DNA of 64,000 nucleotides. Source: Leptodactylus fallax (Eukaryota > Chordata > Amphibia > Anura > Leptodactylidae). Of this stretch, positions 20,851 to 32,031 are shown one piece after another. The position numbers and the translations under genes are program-made. Under the pieces are notes generated by a model, which saw only the letters and a program-made list of their open reading frames with translations, searched no databases and had not been told where the DNA came from. Each line of letters opens with the position of its first letter. Position 1 is the first letter of the stretch. Location of the stretch: assembly GCA_947044405.1 (NCBI GenBank), contig CAMRHE010000502.1, positions 248,001 through 312,000 on the forward strand, read 5' to 3'.

Positions 20851-21930
20851 CAGGAGTTTTCTTTAACCTGGACCACTTTTAATTCTTCCAATAACATAAA
20901 GATACTGTACCATATTATATTGGATGTATATTAAAATTCTAATTAGTTTTTTACTTTATATGAATCAATAGTTGGACCACACTTTGGTATATTGTGCACT
21001 ATTCTGGGCATCCCATATATAGAAAGGACATAGCAGAATTAGAGCGGGTACCGCAGAGGGCAATGAAGGGAATGGTTGGATTAGAATACAGGTAGTCGAA
21101 TTTGGGATTATTCCATTTGAAAAAGATGGTTCTAGGGTGACGTAACTGTACACTATATCATTGGACACTACAAAATTCGTTTTGGGCTTGTAACCATCTA
21201 CATCTAGAAGAGAAACAAGACTGGTGTTTCCTACTCAAGTCTTAATTCATTCCTCCACTCCAACCTCTTCATAATGGTGGTATATCTCACAATGTTCCAT
21301 GTGCCAAAACTGTGATCTTTGTCAGGTAAAACTCACACCAATTTATGGGCATGAGTTAAAGTAAATCTGTCAGACCAAGGCATCCCTGTCTAGTCCTGCC
21401 TTGAACTCTGCCCTGACCTCACTACATTTCTAAAAATTGACCAGCAGGTTAGAAAATGGAGAAAGTGCAGCATTTTTGGTGCAAACAGCCTTAAGCCATA
21501 AAAAGGTCTGGCATGCTTATGTTAGGAGATTCTCTCCAGTGTTGCAATCATCATAGAGAAGCAATCCTTACTATAAGAGCAGTGAGACTACAGAACTCTG
21601 CTGTGATGGTCATGTCATACTTGAAGGTAATAATATTACAAGATATACAGTAGGAGCTGGATTACGCTGTAGGTTTATAGATTAGATTGGATGACCATGA
21701 TTTTTTTTTTTCATATAACATCAGCCATATAATTGTGTGAATTAATCAATTTGTGTTTAAGTTAGTGAGAAAGTTTAGTTAGATGTCATCTGAATAAATA
21801 TTTTCCTATTTTTTTTCCTATGTACATTATTTCTACTTTACTACTTTTTAGGATTGGTAGGATCTATTACAGCTCATCAAGTTTATTTCATTTAATATTT
21901 GCTCTCAAATCATATGGGATATAAAATAAC

Positions 21931-22896
21931 ATGAAGAGTAACTCCAGCTTGGTCACTGTGATACTACTTTTTGGATTTCAGGATTTCCAGAGTTTAAGTA
22001 TCATTGTGTTCCTTCTCCTGCTGCTCATCTTCTGTGTGACTGTATGTGGAAACCTCCTCATCATCCTGGTGGTGTCCTACAGCAGATCCCTCCACTCTCC
22101 CATGTACTTCTTCCTCACACAGCTATCCTTCTCAGATATCCTCCTCTCCACCACCATCGTACCCAACATGCTCCACGTTGTGTTGTATGATGGGAGTTCT
22201 TTGACCTTTATTGGCTGTTTAACTCAATTTTACTTTTTTTCAGCCTCTGAAATATTAGGAACACTTCTCCTGACTGTAATGTCCTACGACAGGTACCAGG
22301 CCATCTGTCACCCTCTACATTACTCCATGGTCATGAACCTTACATTTTGTCTAAGGGTCCTTGCGCTTTTTTGGTTCATCATTTTTGTTGTGATACTGGT
22401 AATGTCAGTAACCATGAGTTATTTGTGGTTCTGTGGACCAAACATCATCGACCATTTCTTCTGTGATATAGACCCCATACTAGAACTTTCCTGCTCAGAC
22501 ACTTCTGCAGTAAAAGCAGAAAGTATGTTTTTCATGATACCCCTAGCGGTCTGCCCATTCATTGTGATAATGGTGTCCTATGTGTATATAATCCTCACTA
22601 TACTGAAGATCCCATCTGTAACTGGGAGACAGAAGACCTTCTCCACCTGCAGCTCTCACCTGACTGTGGTCTCCTTATATTACGGATCCTCAATTACTAT
22701 TTATCTATTTCCAAATAAGGTCACAGCAAAGAAAATCCTTTCCTTATTCTACACCATTGTCACTCCACTTCTCAATCCCACAATATACAGCCTAAATAAT
22801 AGAGATATTACTCAAGCTTTTAAAGACCTTTTACATAAAATGTCTACTGTATTGCAGATGGGTTGGCTTCCCCTTTTGGGTATTAAATACAAATAA
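21931..22896 (+). CDS. OR-B: intact olfactory receptor
   Basis: A 321-residue class II-like olfactory receptor in one coding exon. It would detect odorants at the cilia of olfactory neurons through a G-olf type pathway (family knowledge). Seven hydrophobic segments are visible. Landmarks are an N-glycosylation site at N4, GN near 39-40, PMYFF near 57-60, Cys near 95 and 177 for the conserved disulphide, MSYDRYQAIC at the end of TM3, KTFSTCSSH before TM6 and NPTIYSLNN in TM7. Unusual points are DRYQ in place of the common DRYL/DRYV and NPTIY in place of NPIIY. It has no stop or frameshift and is the best candidate for a working gene in this half of the window. The ligand is unknown. Confidence 0.95.
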   Translation: MKSNSSLVTVILLFGFQDFQSLSIIVFLLLLLIFCVTVCGNLLIILVVSYSRSLHSPMYFFLTQLSFSDILLSTTIVPNMLHVVLYDGSSLTFIGCLTQFYFFSASEILGTLLLTVMSYDRYQAICHPLHYSMVMNLTFCLRVLALFWFIIFVVILVMSVTMSYLWFCGPNIIDHFFCDIDPILELSCSDTSAVKAESMFFMIPLAVCPFIVIMVSYVYIILTILKIPSVTGRQKTFSTCSSHLTVVSLYYGSSITIYLFPNKVTAKKILSLFYTIVTPLLNPTIYSLNNRDITQAFKDLLHKMSTVLQMGWLPLLGIKYK

Positions 22897-23288
22897 TTAC
22901 TTGCTAGATGCTAAATGTTTTGAATTTTAAGTTGATATGTTTTTAGTTTTCTACCATTCGATATTAGGAGCACTAACAGTTCAGTTACATAGTGGTGTTG
23001 TGGTACAATCTTTCCTTATTTTCTGTAAGCTTTCAATTCTTAAGAACCCATCTGAGGGAATGAAAAATTCTGGAAAGAAAGACAAGACTGCGTGGGATGT
23101 GTGACATCTTCTAAATGACCTCCCAGACTTTTTTTATACTATCAGGACTTACAATTTTAAACTAGATTTTGATCAACTAGGCAAAAAGTACACTGCTCCT
23201 GACTAGACTATTGAAAAAAACAATACATAAAAAATACCTTGGGAAGGTTTCATACAGAAGCTAAAATTAAGTGAGAGAATTCTTTAAA
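22897..23288 (+). other. OR-B 3' flank
   Basis: Paralogous to 14650-14960 downstream of OR-A up to about 23165. No other feature was recognised. Confidence 0.5.
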
Positions 23289-23567
23289 GAGGACCTTTCA
23301 CATCTTCTAACACTGTCAGCTTTGACGGCACGCGCCCAGGTGTCGGAGATATTGGTGCCATTAGTTTCAACACCGATATCTTTCCACAATCAGAAGGGTG
23401 GGCTGCTCTACTGACAGTGGAGGCATATTGGTGCCTAAACTAATGGCACCAATACCTCCTGCACCCAGGCACGTACCATCAAAGCTGAAAGTGTGCTGAA
23501 TTCAGCACACTGTTAGCTTTCTAGTGGTATATAAAACCGCTGGAGCCAAAGGGCGTGAAAGGTTCTC
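23289..23567. mobile_element. MITE with GAGGACCTTTCAC ends
   Basis: The terminal repeats GAGGACCTTTCAC and GTGAAAGGTTCTC are inverted copies with one mismatch. Inner arms around GGTGCCATTAGTTT / AAACTAATGGCACC are also inverted. It is about 279 bp and non-coding. A relative with GAGGATC ends lies at 45623-45924. Confidence 0.7.
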
Positions 23568-24609
23568 AAAAGTCATACACAAACTGGAAAACTGGGGGAA
23601 CTAAAATTTATTAAAGAAAAAAAAAAGAAGTAATAATCATCTACTCCTGGTTCTCCAATTCAGATTCAAGACATTGTTCCATTCTGTCAAGCAGCTTAGG
23701 TAACTGCTGAAAAAAAAAATCATAGGACAATTTATTAATGACGACAATAACACCCTACATGTGACCATTGAGGCCAGTGATTGGCTTTAGTGGTTACTTC
23801 AACTACTTCATTCCCAACCCAGCCAGTGCTGGCAACGAACCAGGGGTAGGGGAATATTTTTTTTTTGTTTTTTTAATAAATTAATATTAAATTTTTTTAT
23901 AAGCCCCCTCCATGGCCTCAGGTTTTCCAGTTCTCCTAGAAACCCCTTTAACTATCCTATCTGTAGGGCTGGACATAATGTGTGAATTATAGGTTTCTTT
24001 TTGCATGACATGATGTTGTGTAGATCCGTTATGAATGGACACATGAGTATGTCTTCTGGCTGAAATCCTCACCCACGTTGAAAGGCTTTACAAATGGTTG
24101 GACATTTACCCCAATATAACCTACGCAGAACTTCTGCCTTATTTTATTTATGTCCTTTTATCTCAGTCATCCTGTTTGTGTTATGTCCATGAAAGGTCTA
24201 AGAATTTACCGGTACCATGTCAGTTGATGCTATGACTAACCTTTACGTTAAATAAAGAAACAGAGAATAAACTTAAGTGAATGAAGAAAAGTGAACTCTA
24301 AATCCGATCAATATTTTGTGACTTTTGCCCTTTGGAGGAGGAATCCTGGAAGTGATGATACGGCACTGTAAGATATAGTCCTGATCTCATCATCCAGTCT
24401 GCCTGGGATGACATTAAGAGACAGACGGATTGGAGCAAGCAACATCCACAAAAGATCTGTGGTTAGTTCTCCAAGATGGCAGCAGGAACAACCTCCCTGC
24501 CAAATTCTTCCAAACACCTATGTCTGCAAGTACCAAGAAGAATTGATGGAAGGCAAAGGGCAGTGACATCAAATATTGATGGGATTTACATTTATGTTTT
24601 CTTCTTTAA
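23568..24609. other. Intergenic, no gene recognised
   Basis: Mostly AT-rich unique-looking sequence with short homopolymers. The small open frames do not resemble known proteins. It ends at the TTAA used by the piggyBac fragment. Confidence 0.4.
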
Positions 24610-25560
24610 CCCTGCTGTACTGTTCACATTTACTATACACTTGTACTATTTCAGGTCAATATGACCCGACCTATTAAAATGTTGATTTTAGCTACTGTGT
24701 TTTTTTTTAATACCTATTTCATTATTAAACTGTATGTGAACATGGTTGATCATAAACAAATGGGATTTTCCTAATTCTTCAATAAACATTCTTCTTTTGT
24801 GCAGCTTATTTCTGTTCCAATTGGGGTCGATTTCTCTCCATAAAACAAATGCGTTGTGTACCGAAACATCCAGAATGTTGTAACGCATTATCATTGGCCA
24901 ATGATTAGTTTTGCGTTTGCTTGTGTATGTTGATATTGCTTGATCTAGTGAATCAACTGCCCCTTTTGTGGCATTATAATCTAATATCATGTCCGGCTTT
25001 TTGTCTTCTCGATTACTTATTGCATTGTCACGGTGCATTGTGCTCATTAGAATTACCTGTTTATTTTTTTGGGAACATAAGACACAACTGTTGTATCTCC
25101 AGTAAAGTAAAAAGTAGAACTATACACTTCTCTTTTACTAAGGATACCTTGCGGCAGTTCTGGCTTGTTTTTCCTTACAGTACCCAGCATGGTAAATTGT
25201 CTTTTTCGCAACATTTGGCCCAGTTGGTAGGATGTGAAAATATTGTCACATGTGACATTTTGTCCTTTTAGTCCATGAGTCAAATCGAGAACAACTCGCA
25301 TACCCTGAAATTTTGCAGGCAGAAATAATTAGTGACCTGTAAAACTGTTCAGGTCATATTGACCCAAACAGTACAAGTGTAAAAATCAGTGGGTAGCAAA
25401 AAGTAAACAAAAAAAAAAAAAAAACACTCATAGTAAGAACCCCTCAAATGAGGAAAAGTCAATTAATCCCAAGTTTCAGATCCGCATGAAAAATAATCAA
25501 ATAATCTACAGTGTCTCAAATTTCATTTTGGGTCATATAGACCCGAGCAGAACAGCAGGG
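24610..25560 (-). mobile_element. Internally deleted piggyBac element
   Basis: Flanked by TTAA at 24606-24609 and 25561-25564, with matching inverted ends starting CCCTGCTGT. Subterminal AGGTCAATATGACC-like palindromes occur near both ends. At 951 bp it is far shorter than an autonomous piggyBac and keeps only the C-terminal part of the transposase. The preserved ends mean it could have been moved by a transposase supplied elsewhere. Confidence 0.9.
24688..25301 (-). pseudogene. piggyBac transposase C-terminal fragment
   Basis: Reading from 25301 the frame starts MRVVLDLTHGLKGQNV and contains TCDNIFTSYQLG, which holds the second catalytic Asp region. It then has TVRKNKPELP and VSYVPKK. A one-base loss in an A run near 25060 shifts the frame. 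The rest (MSTMHRD, DYNATKGAVDSLDQ with the third Asp region, CKRKT-like, NHWPMIMRYN) continues in the next frame to 24688. The N-terminal half with the first catalytic Asp is deleted. It is non-functional. Confidence 0.9.
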
Positions 25561-25564
25561 TTAA

Positions 25565-25756
25565 CTTCATTTTGTTGATTGACTGTTAAATCTTCTATTT
25601 CTGAAAACTATTTTGTCCATGTCTACCTAAAACTTTTACACAATACTATAAATTGATTATAGGAGGTCTCCATGAAGAGTAGGCCGCTTAGAGTTTCCAA
25701 TTTTCATATATCCCAAAATAGGACATCTCTATATACACATACATAGCACCTGCAGT

Positions 25757-25818
<62 letters not shown>

Positions 25819-26816
25819 TCTATCTACTAGATGCTGCCTTTGGGTCATATAATTTTACATTGACGATATTGCTCTGCATCTTAATATAATTGTGTGGACC
25901 CAATGGGGGGATGGACCAAATCCTTTATACCAGTTTTGTGGCATAGATTGGCATCTTTGGTGCATGTCCCTTTCTTGTGCCAAAGATGCATCACATTGTT
26001 CCATCAGCATCCCACTCTTCACTTTCACAAAAGTGGGTGGAACAGTGTGGAGGAAAACTTACTATAAGGCACGCCAAAAATCTGGCATGACTAATATCTG
26101 AAATCTTTGCTGGAGCCTCTTCATAATTGAGGCCAGTCAGGGACATCAGTGCGGGCATTAGCGCCAGGTCTCTGCTGTATAATACATCAGACTCCCGGCA
26201 GCTATGACAGCTGCTCAACTTTTGAGCAGCCACCATATTTAAATACCCAACATCCGCCATACTATTGTGGCGGATGTCGGGAAGGGGTTAAAGGAAGTCC
26301 ATCATCAGGAAATTCAGTGTCAGACCAACTGCAGTGCATTGTATGGGACATTATGCTGAGCACTTACTTGTTTTAAAAAAAAAAAAAAAGTTTGTTCATT
26401 AAAAATAATTTTAAAGAATTTTTAAAGCTCTACCATAGACCTAAATGAGTCGGCTCCAGACTATTGCTGCCTATAGCCATGACTGTGCTGTAAAGCATAT
26501 CACTAAGTGCTGTTTACAGAACAGATGAGAGGCTTGGACAAGATGGCCGCCCCCATAATCATGTACAGAAAATATAAAATCAAAAAAATAAAAACAGATT
26601 AGACAAAAGTGATAGATTTTACTATCTGCTTTTAATGAATAAATAAAAGGTAATATATTTCTTTTAAGAACATAAATTTATTTTTGAAAAAAAAAAGTGA
26701 AATACGTAATTTCTTATAAGAAATATAATAGGAGCCAATTATTATTTACTTAGTTGTTTCTTCTGTGGCTCATTAGTGTAGTGTCTACTGTACACAGGAG
26801 TATTGTGTGTGATCCC
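25565..26816. other. Intergenic with (TA)n and a MITE end
   Basis: Contains a (TA)n tract at 25759-25816 (about 29 units). A MITE-like segment at about 26100-26290 ends with GTCGGGAAGGGGTTA, the same terminus as the element at 16019-16405. A-rich sequence follows at 26560-26700. No gene is recognised. Confidence 0.6.
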
Positions 26817-26992
26817 TACACGTGCCTAAGAATCCTATAAAGTACATTCACATCTCACCCTACACGTGCCTAAGAATCCTATAAGGTACATTCACATCTC
26901 ACCCTACACGTGCCTAAGAATCCTATAAGGTACATTCACATCTCACCCTACACGTGCCTAAGAATCCTATAAAGTACATTCACATCTCACCC
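26817..26992 (+). promoter_or_regulatory. Four tandem copies of a TATA-containing 44-bp unit
   Basis: Units begin at 26817, 26861, 26905 and 26949 and are almost identical. Each contains CACGTGCCTAAG (with a CACGTG E-box core) and CCTATAA(A/G)GTACATTCAC, a TATA-like box. At the paralogous place upstream of OR-D (39555-39620) a single diverged version is present (GAGGAACCTATAAAGTATAT). The following GCTGGGGAGAT block is also shared, so this is probably the OR-C distal promoter or first-exon region, about 2.5 kb upstream of the coding exon, with its core quadrupled. Function is inferred. Confidence 0.5.
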
Positions 26993-26999
26993 GTAAGGT

Positions 27000-27540
27000 T
27001 TTTGCTTTATTAACTGCTGGGGAGATCCCAGGTGCCATTTGTATCACATTTCTGAGTAAATGTTTTGTAGGTCATTTTTATAAGTTGATATAAATTCATG
27101 TTCTCCGGTGAAGGACTTAATAGGTCAATGTTAATGGAAATAAAGATGTGTATACAGAAGTGTCCGCCCTTACGTGTCCAGATATCTCTCCAGACATGTC
27201 TAAGGTAAGCTGATTTTCTAAATACGATATGTTTTGTGTCTGTATGTGACCACCCAGTGTGGGAGGGGGAATTGTAGCTGTTGTTGTAATATTGTATTGA
27301 ATTGGTTTCTAGACAAATATGAGATCTGGTAAGTGTGGACACATCTCCAAAGGTTAATGTGACACTCAATGCATTACAAACACTGAAGCCCAGAATGTTC
27401 ACCTAACTCTTTCAATGGCTTTTCATGTCTTCTGTGATAAGATATAACTTAGCAACAAGTTACTGTATTGTGCTGCTGAATAAGTTATTCCTCTCATGAC
27501 ACTTGTATCTCCACATGTTCAGCCAAGAGTAATAGGAAGG
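27000..27540. repeat. OR-C upstream with a dispersed repeat (minus copy)
   Basis: 27160-27400 matches 4330-4597 and, inverted, 11150-11420, 20110-20350 and 28170-28360. 27015-27160 is paralogous to the OR-D flank at 39655-39790. A 130-codon open frame on the minus strand spans the repeat and has no recognisable domain. Confidence 0.45.
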
Positions 27541-28739
27541 GCAAATCTGTAGGAGGGATGAACATCACTAACAAGGAGAAGGAAGTAGTATAATGTTGTA
27601 CCGTGTTAGCCATTGAAAGTAGTGGAAGAGTGAAGAAATCAGGCGATACCTTTTAGAGGCTAACTGAGTATATTTATAAGTAAGCTTTCAGGAGTACTAG
27701 CTCCCTTCATCAGACATGGTGTGATACAAGAACTGAAAATTCACAGATTTTTATACACATGGTTTTCAAAGGATTTGTAGAGTCCTTAAAAAAACCAAGA
27801 CAAAATGCAATCTAAGTAGAGAAGTTATTTACAACAGGTCAAAATACAGTCTGGAAACTTGTGGGGCGTGACGGAGAGATCTGTTATCTGTTTGCTATCA
27901 GGAGGTGATTTGTGACCCTCACAGAAGGAAGGACATTATGGGTGAAAGAAGACGGGCAGTGATAGACAGTCAGTTACATTCCTAATATTGGGATATTTTT
28001 TATAATAAACTGGATTTGCTGCAGTTCAGAAACAACGGATGTCAAAAAATTGACTTTTTTTCTACAATTGTCTATAGCTTGTATACACAGCTATGCAGGT
28101 CTCACATCAGGCAGGTCTTATTGCAACTACTGTGATTCTTTATTCTTGAGTAAACTTGAACTACTGTATATATGTAGACTTTAGGGTCATCCCAATCTGT
28201 ATCTGTATAGATATAACCACACTCATCTCATCTGTCTCATCTCATCTGTCATTTGGTTAAGGATTCCGATTTGTCGTAAAACCAATTCAAGAGAACGTCA
28301 TGACATGGCAACAAAAGGCTGCAATTCTCTCTCCGCCACATAGACACAAATAAGATATTCAACATATCACTTAGTGATAGACGTTTATGAGACTGTCCAG
28401 CCACGAGGACAGCTAAAGGAAGACTGAAGGAGAACACTCAATGATATTGGTGCAATTAACCGCTTAATAAGAATAATAAAAATAGAGTCAAAGTAATACA
28501 TAGTGAGCCGTAACATTTTGGGCAGGCCCGCCCTTTATCAAGCTGAAATGTTGTTAATGAATATAGAGGGACCTGAGTCATTGAGGTGAAGACCATCTAC
28601 TAAGTATATATTTTAATGATTCTGGGTTCCTAAAAGCATTTAATTGCATCAATATCATTAAATTATGTCCCTCAATTTGTATACTTGTATTAGCTGGGCA
28701 CTCAGTGATAAAGGTAAGTGAACCAGTTTGTAAGGAACA
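27541..28739. repeat. Dispersed repeats upstream of OR-C
   Basis: 27590-27790 carries a repeat with GATACCTTTTAGAGGCTAAC and CTCCCTTCATCAGACATG, a motif set I recognise as widespread in fish and frog genomes. 28170-28360 is a plus-strand copy of the ~260-bp family seen at 11150-11420. No gene was seen. Confidence 0.45.
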
Positions 28740-29285
28740 TGGTTTATCTCAAAATTTCTAAAAATTTAGGAATGGGTCAAACCTGAGATTTTTGGAGTTT
28801 GCCACCCATAAATCATTATTATACTCTGGGATCTCTTCAGACCTCATAATAAGCAGAGGCCAGGGGAGCTGCTGAAACATAGGGAGTCATACTCACCTTC
28901 TCCTACACTCCGTCATGGGTGTCCTCAGTCCTCTTACAACCTTCTAGGTGATGTTGACAGCTCCAGCGGACTGATCAGGCCTGTGATTGGACCTCAGCAA
29001 TTATGTGGGGTGCACTGATATCCTGAGTTGCCATCGTCACTCAGTAGGCCATAAGAGGCAGCAAGAGGTCCAAAGCTAACTGAAAAGGAGTAATGGATGC
29101 CGTGAGGGAGCCCAGTAGAGGTGAGGGAAAGTGAGTATGAGCTGTTTAATAAATTTCTGCACCTCCCTTGGACCTCTGATTGTTATTCTCTGCTGTCTGA
29201 AACAAAACTGGTGGGTGAACCTTGCAAATATTTGTGAAATTAATCTAGTAAGGTTGACCCATCTCTAGTGACAATGGACACAGGG
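28740..29285. mobile_element. Family A foldback MITE, near-complete copy
   Basis: The first half runs forward (TTATTATACTCTGGGATCTC, then GCAGAGGCCAGGGGAG, then ATACTCACCT). The second half runs in reverse (GAGTATGAG, CACCTCCCTTGGACCTC, GACCCATCTCTAG), giving two long inverted arms around a GC-richer centre. Related fragments are scattered through the window. Non-coding. Confidence 0.55.
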
Positions 29286-29501
29286 GATAAGTCACCAACA
29301 TGTCTTACCACATATCAACACAAAAGTGCTGCTTAGGAAACAAATTTCACCTGTATAAAGACTGTACCGGGTCTAATAAACTGTTCTTTACTTATCTTAC
29401 CAGCGTTGTGAATTTATTCTGGCCTCCTGAGTATCCACAACTCCATCGCACTGAGCATCCAGACAGTTAGTCATTGAATTCATGTGTTTTCATTTTAGAC
29501 G

Positions 29502-30423
29502 ATGAATGAGAAGAACCAGACCACAGTCAGTGAAATATATCTTCTTGGTTTCAAAAATATTCACAATTTCAAGATCCTTCTCTTTATTTTGCTCCTCATG
29601 GTCTACAGTGTGACAATCTGTGGGAACCTCTTGATCATCGCCCTGGTGTCCTACAGAAGGACCCTCCACTCTCCCATGTACTTCTTCCTCACACAGTTGT
29701 CCATATCTGATATTTTACTCACCACAGATATTGTCCCTAACACCCTTGCCAGTATAATTTCTGAAGGGTTGGTCATGTCCTTTACAGGTTGCATCACTCA
29801 GTTCTATATTTTTGGATGCTCTGAGACAACTGAATGTTTCATACTAGCAGCGATGGCTTATGACAGGTATTTAGCTATCTGCGACCCTCTCCGTTATACC
29901 ACAATCATGACTTTTACCTTGTTATTGACAATGAACCTTATATCTTGGATTTTGGGTGCCGCTGTTACCCTCACAACCACCTTATCCCTTTTTAGACTGG
30001 ATTTCTGTGGACCTAATGTGATTGACCACTTCTTTTGTGATTTTTCCCCCCCTACTACAACTGTCTTGTTCAGAAACATGGACAGTGGAGACGGAGGTTT
30101 TCTACATGAGCATTTTTGTCATGATTTTACCCTCAGTTATGACCGTAACATCATATGGATATATTGTCAACACCATCCTCAGCCTCTCCACCAACCTTCA
30201 GAGGTCTAAAGCCTTCTCTACTTGTAGCTCTCATCTAACCATCGTCTGCATATTCTATGGGACATTAATCACTATTTATATGATTCCTACAAAGGGGTCT
30301 TCTCTGACCATTAACACGGTCATGTCTCTGTTGTACACGGTGGTGACACCCATGCTGAACCCAATCATATACACTCTAAGAAATAAGGACATCATAGAGA
30401 CAATCAGAAAACTTTGGATCTGA
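29502..30423 (+). pseudogene. OR-C: olfactory receptor with a +1 frameshift
   Basis: The ATG at 29502 follows an acceptor-like TTTTCATTTTAG. The first 181 codons match OR-D closely (PMYFFLTQLS, MAYDRYLAIC, FCGPNVIDHFFCDF). In the stretch TTTTTCCCCCCC at 30041-30052, one extra base relative to OR-D shifts the frame into extracellular loop 2. The remainder (SETWTVETEVFYMS, KAFSTCSSHL, LNPIIYTLRNKD) is intact in the next frame to 30423. The C-terminus is a few residues shorter than in OR-D. The lesion lies in a homopolymer, so it could be a true null allele, a polymorphism or a sequencing error. Everything else looks functional. Confidence 0.9.
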
Positions 30424-31029
30424 CTAGGATAAGTAGTGGTTATTTTATTAATTTCCAATTCTTTCCCATCATGGCACAACTAATAATTTGATTTTATCTT
30501 GAAGAACTATTGTAACTTCTACCTCCCCTTGTAAAAGGGTAATTCTGGCCCTTTTCTATATACTATGTCTTACTACTGTATATACTTGTGCCATCTGGGC
30601 TTTCCCTTGTATACTTTACCTGTCCAGTGGCCTCTTTCCCATCTGTGTTTTCTATCTCCTGGTGTCTCTGTGAAGAAAGAAGGTCATGGTGTGGAATGTG
30701 AATATGGTGGGTAGGAGTTGTGTTGGACTAATCCTGCAACATTTGTCTCATAACTATTCACAAGGTTTCATTTAGTTTCGGACCAAATCTGAAGTGCTAT
30801 TATTAAACTCTCTTCAGCCCAGAGTATAAAAGTGGAGGCCCATCTGAGGTGAGTTATAACAAGCAGTCAGATTAAATCTGACTAAAGTGTCTTCTAATTC
30901 TGTTACTACAATCTTTGCTGCACTAATTGCTTTGGATCATCTAGTGGTAAATAACACATCCACCATTACTGTAATACCTTATATAGTATAGGTGACATCA
31001 GTACTGTAAGGTGTCTACTAGAATGTCTA
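30424..31029. other. OR-C 3' flank and family A fragment
   Basis: 30730-30850 contains a family A fragment (GCTATTATTAAACTCTCTTC, GGAGGCCCATCTGAGGTGAG). The remainder has no recognised feature. Confidence 0.45.
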
Positions 31030-31495
31030 GTAGATAGTGTATGACAGTGTCAGGACTCCTAGGACTGTATATCTACAGTATAATACATAGTGTATGACAC
31101 TGTCAGGGTTCCTAGCAATATATATCGATAATACATAGTGTATGATACTGTCAGCACTCCTAGGACTATATATCTATAAAACATAGTGTATGACACTGTC
31201 AGGACTCCTAGGACTATATATCTATAAAACATAGTGTATGACACTGTCAGGGCTCCTAGGATTATATATCTATAATACATAGTGTATGACACTGTCAGGA
31301 CTCCTAGGACTATATATCCATAAAACATAGTGTATGACACTGTCAGGGCTCCTAGGACTATATATCTATAAAACATAGTGTATGACACTGTTACGGCTCC
31401 TAGGACAAACAAAAACAAAATAGGACTATATATCTATACAACATAGTGTATGGACGCTAGCCAGGGCTTCTAGGACTCTATATCTATAAAACCTA
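31030..31495. repeat. 48-bp minisatellite
   Basis: About nine tandem units of exactly 48 bp (anchor TAGTGTATGACACTGTCAGG starting at 31088, 31136, 31184, 31232, 31280, 31328 and 31376, with degenerate flanking units). Because 48 is a multiple of three, the minus strand shows a 119-codon repetitive frame, which I regard as an artefact. Confidence 0.93.
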
Positions 31496-32031
31496 GCTAA
31501 AAGCTATATTTCTAATTTCTCTCTCTCTCTCTAAGGCAAATACAGCTGAAGTTCTCTTCTTTGATATGTTATCTTCCTCTTCTTTCTTTTTTCTTTATAT
31601 TCTTTCTTTGTTTTATACCTGTGCCATGTTCCACACTGTGTCATATAATTAGTGGCGTAATGATCGTGGTCACAGGGGGTGTGACCGCAACCGGGCCCGG
31701 TGGGGTATGAGGCCTGTGACCAGCTGGAGATGGCCAGGGCCCTGGACTACTATGATAGCGGTCGGGGAAAGCCTGGTTCCCTGACCACTATACATACTGT
31801 TATTGGAAAGGGTCCCTGGCATATTGCCATCCTCTTTCCAATAGATGGCAGCCCAGGGGAGGTGACTGAAAATAATAAATGCATATGCTCACCTCTCCTG
31901 GGCACGGCGTTCTTCCCAGCGTTCTCTCCAGATGCCTGTGATTAGACCCAATCACAGGCCTCAGCAGCGACATCTGAAGAGGGCCTGAAGACGCTGAAGA
32001 CGGCAGGATGGAGCGAGGATGCCAAAGGTAA
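31496..32031. repeat. Dispersed repeats
   Basis: 31650-31710 holds an AGTGGCGTAATGATC...GGGCCCGGTGGGG block related to 33090-33120 (inverted) and 63300-63360. 31860-32030 resembles the distal part of family A. No gene. Confidence 0.45.

Larger units (their letters stand above)
19736..21930 (+). promoter_or_regulatory. OR-B 5' flank (putative promoter region)
   Basis: Shared with OR-A over 19736-20340 and 20710-20960, and again just before the coding exon (21790-21930). It contains a TATA-like TTATAAAAAGGG (19969-19980), a (TA)n tract at 20811-20847, LINE-tail remnants at about 20960-21180 and 21536-21710, and an acceptor-like TACTTTTTAG ending near 21851. The segment at 21180-21536 is unrecognised. 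The regulatory role is inferred from position and paralogue conservation only. Confidence 0.4.

Noticed and set aside
26817..26992. CRISPR-like array
   Set aside because: Four abutting 44-bp units with no spacers; better explained as a tandem duplication of an OR flank unit.
27010..27402. 130-codon minus-strand frame as a small gene
   Set aside because: It overlaps a dispersed repeat present at several other places and shows no recognisable domain.
31059..31418. 119-codon minus-strand repetitive frame
   Set aside because: It is a by-product of the 48-bp minisatellite, with no signal, domain or conserved start.
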